From: Chloroflexota bacterium
GTDB lineage: Bacteria; Chloroflexota; UBA11872; VXOZ01
Length of the DNA stretch: 7,850 nt
NCBI GenBank assembly: GCA_009839775.1
Contig: VXOZ01000119.1
Coordinates: forward strand, 1 to 7,850
Reading direction: 5' to 3'
The notes beneath the pieces are model-generated. The model made no database searches, was not told the origin of the DNA, and saw nothing but the letters and a program-made list of their open reading frames with translations. A program made the position numbers and the translations under genes. Of this stretch, positions 6,250 through 7,850 are shown one piece after another (the first letter of the stretch is position 1; each line of letters begins with the position of its first letter).

Positions 6250-7473
6250 TCATGTGCGGTAATCGCTGTTGAAGATGACGTACTCGGTGGTGAGATCGCA
6301 GCCCCAGGCGGTGGCGGTAGCGTCGCCGTCCGCCAGGTCGAGGATGAACATGGACTGTTTTCGGTCCAGCAAGGCAGAGGCGGCATCCTCATCGAAGTCG
6401 GTGGGGGTGCCGTTCTCAAATAGGAGAATGTCTTCCAGCCAGAGCGAGGCCTTATTGGGGTCGAAGTCCACGCCGCTGTAGCCCGCCGCGCACATGATGC
6501 GTCCCCAGTTTGGGTCGGATCCAAGGAACGCAGTCTTCACTAAGCTGGAAGCAGCCACGCTGCGGCCGATGACGCGGGCAGCCTCCGCCGTGGCGGCGCC
6601 GCGCACCTCTACGCCGAATATCTTGGTGGCGCCCTCCGCGTTCCGCACGATCTCTTTGGCAAGAAAGACCGCCACCGCGCGGAGCGCTTCTTCAAAGGCA
6701 GCGCCCGCCGCGCCGCCAGTGATTTCCGGCCCCCCGGCCGCACCGTTTGCCAGCGCCAACACGGTATCGTTGGTCGAGGTGTCGCCATCGACGCTGATCA
6801 TGTGGAACGAGTCGGCCACAGCGCGCTGCAAAGCTTCCTGCAGAAAGCTCTGCGCGACCGGCGCGTCGGTGGTGAGATAGGCCAGCATGGTCGCCATGTT
6901 GGGGTGTATCATGGCCGCGCCCTTGCACATGCCCCCGACCGCGTAAGTGGTACCGTTGGCTTCGAATAGGGCCGCCCCTTCTTTGGGCCACTCGTCGGTG
7001 GTCAACATGGCAGTGGCCGCATCCCGATGGCGTTCTTTGGCCGGCGCGAGGCGCGCAATCCCTGCCCGCACCGTGTCCATGGGCAATTGGTGGCCGATAA
7101 TGCCGGTGGAGCAGACCAGTATGTCCTCCGCGTCCACGCCGATCTGCGCTGCCAGCAGCGCCGTCATCTCCCGCGCGTTCGCCATGCCTTGGTCGCCGGT
7201 GCATGCGTTGGCGTTGCCGCTGCAATACACGATGCCGCGGGTCGTGCCCCGCCGCATGCGTTCCTGGTCGAGCAATACCGGCGCCGCTTTGACCACATTC
7301 TTTGTATAGACGCCGGCCACGGTCGCGGGACGTTCTGAGACCAAACAGCCTACGTCGCGCTTAGCGCCTGTCGGATCAACTTCCTTGATGCCGCAGAACA
7401 CACCGTCTGCGAGAAATCCGGCCGGGCGCGTTGCACCGCCGGTTACCAGTCCTTCCGCGAGCTCTTCTGCCAT
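6250..7473 (-). CDS. argJ: Bifunctional glutamate N-acetyltransferase / amino-acid acetyltransferase
   Basis: ArgJ moves the acetyl group from N-acetylornithine to glutamate, closing the cyclic arginine pathway, and in bifunctional members also makes N-acetylglutamate from acetyl-CoA. The precursor is self-cleaved into two chains. From the ATG at 7473 the product has 407 residues, normal for the family. Seen: YTKNVVKAAPV and GIVYCSGNANACTGDQG in the N-terminal half; CSTGIIGHQLPMD, where TGIIG is near the oxyanion-hole threonine; the autocleavage block CKGAAMIHPNMATMLAYLTTDA, whose MATML threonine (residue 195 from this start) becomes the nucleophile; VDGDTSTNDTV; KTAFLGSDPNWGRIM; and the C-terminus FNSDYRT. 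The frame extends to a TTG at 7497, but AAGGAA lies 7 nt before the ATG at 7473 and decides the start. No other arginine gene is near. Mono- or bifunctionality cannot be judged from sequence alone. Confidence 0.96.
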   Translation of the reverse strand: MAEELAEGLVTGGATRPAGFLADGVFCGIKEVDPTGAKRDVGCLVSERPATVAGVYTKNVVKAAPVLLDQERMRRGTTRGIVYCSGNANACTGDQGMANAREMTALLAAQIGVDAEDILVCSTGIIGHQLPMDTVRAGIARLAPAKERHRDAATAMLTTDEWPKEGAALFEANGTTYAVGGMCKGAAMIHPNMATMLAYLTTDAPVAQSFLQEALQRAVADSFHMISVDGDTSTNDTVLALANGAAGGPEITGGAAGAAFEEALRAVAVFLAKEIVRNAEGATKIFGVEVRGAATAEAARVIGRSVAASSLVKTAFLGSDPNWGRIMCAAGYSGVDFDPNKASLWLEDILLFENGTPTDFDEDAASALLDRKQSMFILDLADGDATATAWGCDLTTEYVIFNSDYRT

Positions 7474-7531
7474 GAATCTGTTCCTTACACTATGCAACTG
7501 TCCAACTGGGCATGTGTCTTAATCGTGCCGA

Positions 7532-7587
7532 TGGATTCGCCTCTTAGAATCAGCCAAATCGCAGGGATCTTCCGCTGGCCGCAGCGG
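7532..7587. promoter_or_regulatory. Inverted repeats in the argJ upstream spacer
   Basis: The spacer 7474-7714 contains no recognisable gene. It holds GATTC (7534-7538) facing GAATC (7547-7551), and a perfect 6-bp hairpin CCGCTG (7572-7577) with CAGCGG (7582-7587) around a GCCG loop. Both lie 60-115 nt upstream of the argJ start. They could be an operator or leader hairpin, or chance. No clear -35/-10 pair or arginine-repressor box was recognised. Confidence 0.2.
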
Positions 7588-7691
7588 GCGCCGCACAAGT
7601 GCGAACGGCTTGCCGCGTGGCACCTTATGATGATACACGAGAGCGCGGCACGTTGCGTGGGAAACGGATCGCAGAGTTCGGAGATGCCAAG

Positions 7692-7718
7692 CTGAGTGCC
7701 CCTACGAGGGGACTTCAG
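7692..7718 (-). terminator. Hairpin at the 3' end of the MBL-fold gene
   Basis: CTGA-GTG-CCCCT and AGGGG-ACT-TCAG face each other around an ACG loop, making a stem of about 11 bp with small bulges; its core is CCCCT (7699-7703) with AGGGG (7707-7711). It overlaps the stop codon of the minus-strand gene at 7715 and extends just downstream of it. No T run follows, so rho-independent termination is not certain. Confidence 0.4.
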
Positions 7719-7850
7719 TCCTCGCCGCCGTGTAGAAATTCCGCCAGCATGTCCCGCGCGTTTTCCTGGATCGGCGGGAAGTGGCTGAAGCAGAGGGTGG
7801 TGAAGTCCACGTCAAGCAGTTTGGCGAGAGAGGTACGCGCCAGTTCGGGG
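7715..7850 (-). CDS. C-terminal end of a probable metallo-beta-lactamase-fold hydrolase
   Basis: An open frame enters from the right edge and ends with TGA at 7717-7715, giving the last 44 residues of a protein. The visible part has the pattern LLDVDFTTLCFSHFPP, then IQENARDMLAEFL and a short acidic end. This resembles the end of MBL-fold hydrolases, where a strand ending in a phrase such as LCFGHGPPI carries the last metal-binding histidine and a C-terminal helix closes the domain; His23 of this fragment would be that residue. The usual G before and after the His is Ser and Phe here, so assignment rests on overall pattern. It is on the same strand as argJ with about 240 nt between them. Its substrate cannot be guessed. 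Confidence 0.5.
   Translation of the reverse strand, partial: PELARTSLAKLLDVDFTTLCFSHFPPIQENARDMLAEFLHGGED

Noticed and set aside
6099..6524. Minus-strand frame whose end resembles a SpoIIE/PP2C-type phrase (GDMLLLLSEGM)
   Set aside because: Most of the frame overlaps argJ in another frame. The resemblance is limited to about 12 residues in a 140-nt spacer with no start or SD of its own, so a gene remnant cannot be supported.
7492..7695. Plus-strand ORF of 67 codons upstream of argJ
   Set aside because: It shows no SD, no recognisable motif and an erratic composition. The region behaves as a regulatory spacer.

Overview
The window is ordinary bacterial chromosome, roughly 55-60% GC by eye, with dense protein-coding genes and no sign of phage, transposase, CRISPR, rRNA or tRNA. 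No gene identifies the host securely. The mix of a stand-alone adenosylcobinamide amidohydrolase, folE-folC, a histidine phosphatase with an RHC motif and argJ would fit an environmental lineage such as Chloroflexota, but that is a low-confidence guess.

Left part (1-2269), all on the minus strand and read from right to left: a PLP-dependent D-cysteine desulfhydrase/ACC deaminase-family enzyme (1238-2269), a small RDD-family membrane protein (611-1207, GTG start), and the N-terminal 179 codons of an N-acyl-D-amino-acid deacylase that leaves the window (1-539). Gaps are 30 and 71 nt, so they look like one transcription unit with a D-amino-acid theme: one enzyme frees D-amino acids from N-acyl derivatives, the other breaks down a D-amino acid or a related small amino acid.

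Middle part (2468-6109), all on the plus strand: a candidate promoter, then cbiZ (cobamide remodelling), folE (GTP cyclohydrolase I), folC (folylpolyglutamate/dihydrofolate synthase) and a histidine-phosphatase-family enzyme. Gaps are 30, 6 and 22 nt, so this is probably a single operon. folE and folC are the first step and a late step of folate synthesis. The phosphatase could serve either the folate or the cobamide branch. FolC is long (513 residues) because of a Ser/Thr-rich insertion of about 50-60 residues between its two domains. The divergent spacer upstream (2270-2583, about 314 nt to the preferred cbiZ start) holds the candidate promoter and otherwise nothing I can name; I see no cobalamin-riboswitch B12 box in it.

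Right part (6250-7850), minus strand: argJ (ornithine acetyltransferase), convergent with the phosphatase gene across a 140-nt spacer that contains a stable hairpin. After a 241-nt spacer without a recognisable gene comes the C-terminal end of a probable metallo-beta-lactamase-fold hydrolase that continues past the window edge, with a hairpin just after its stop.

I found no convincing novel system. The points most worth a second look are the FolC insertion, the pairing of the RHC phosphatase with folE-folC and cbiZ, and the D-amino-acid operon with its atypical PLP-enzyme motifs.
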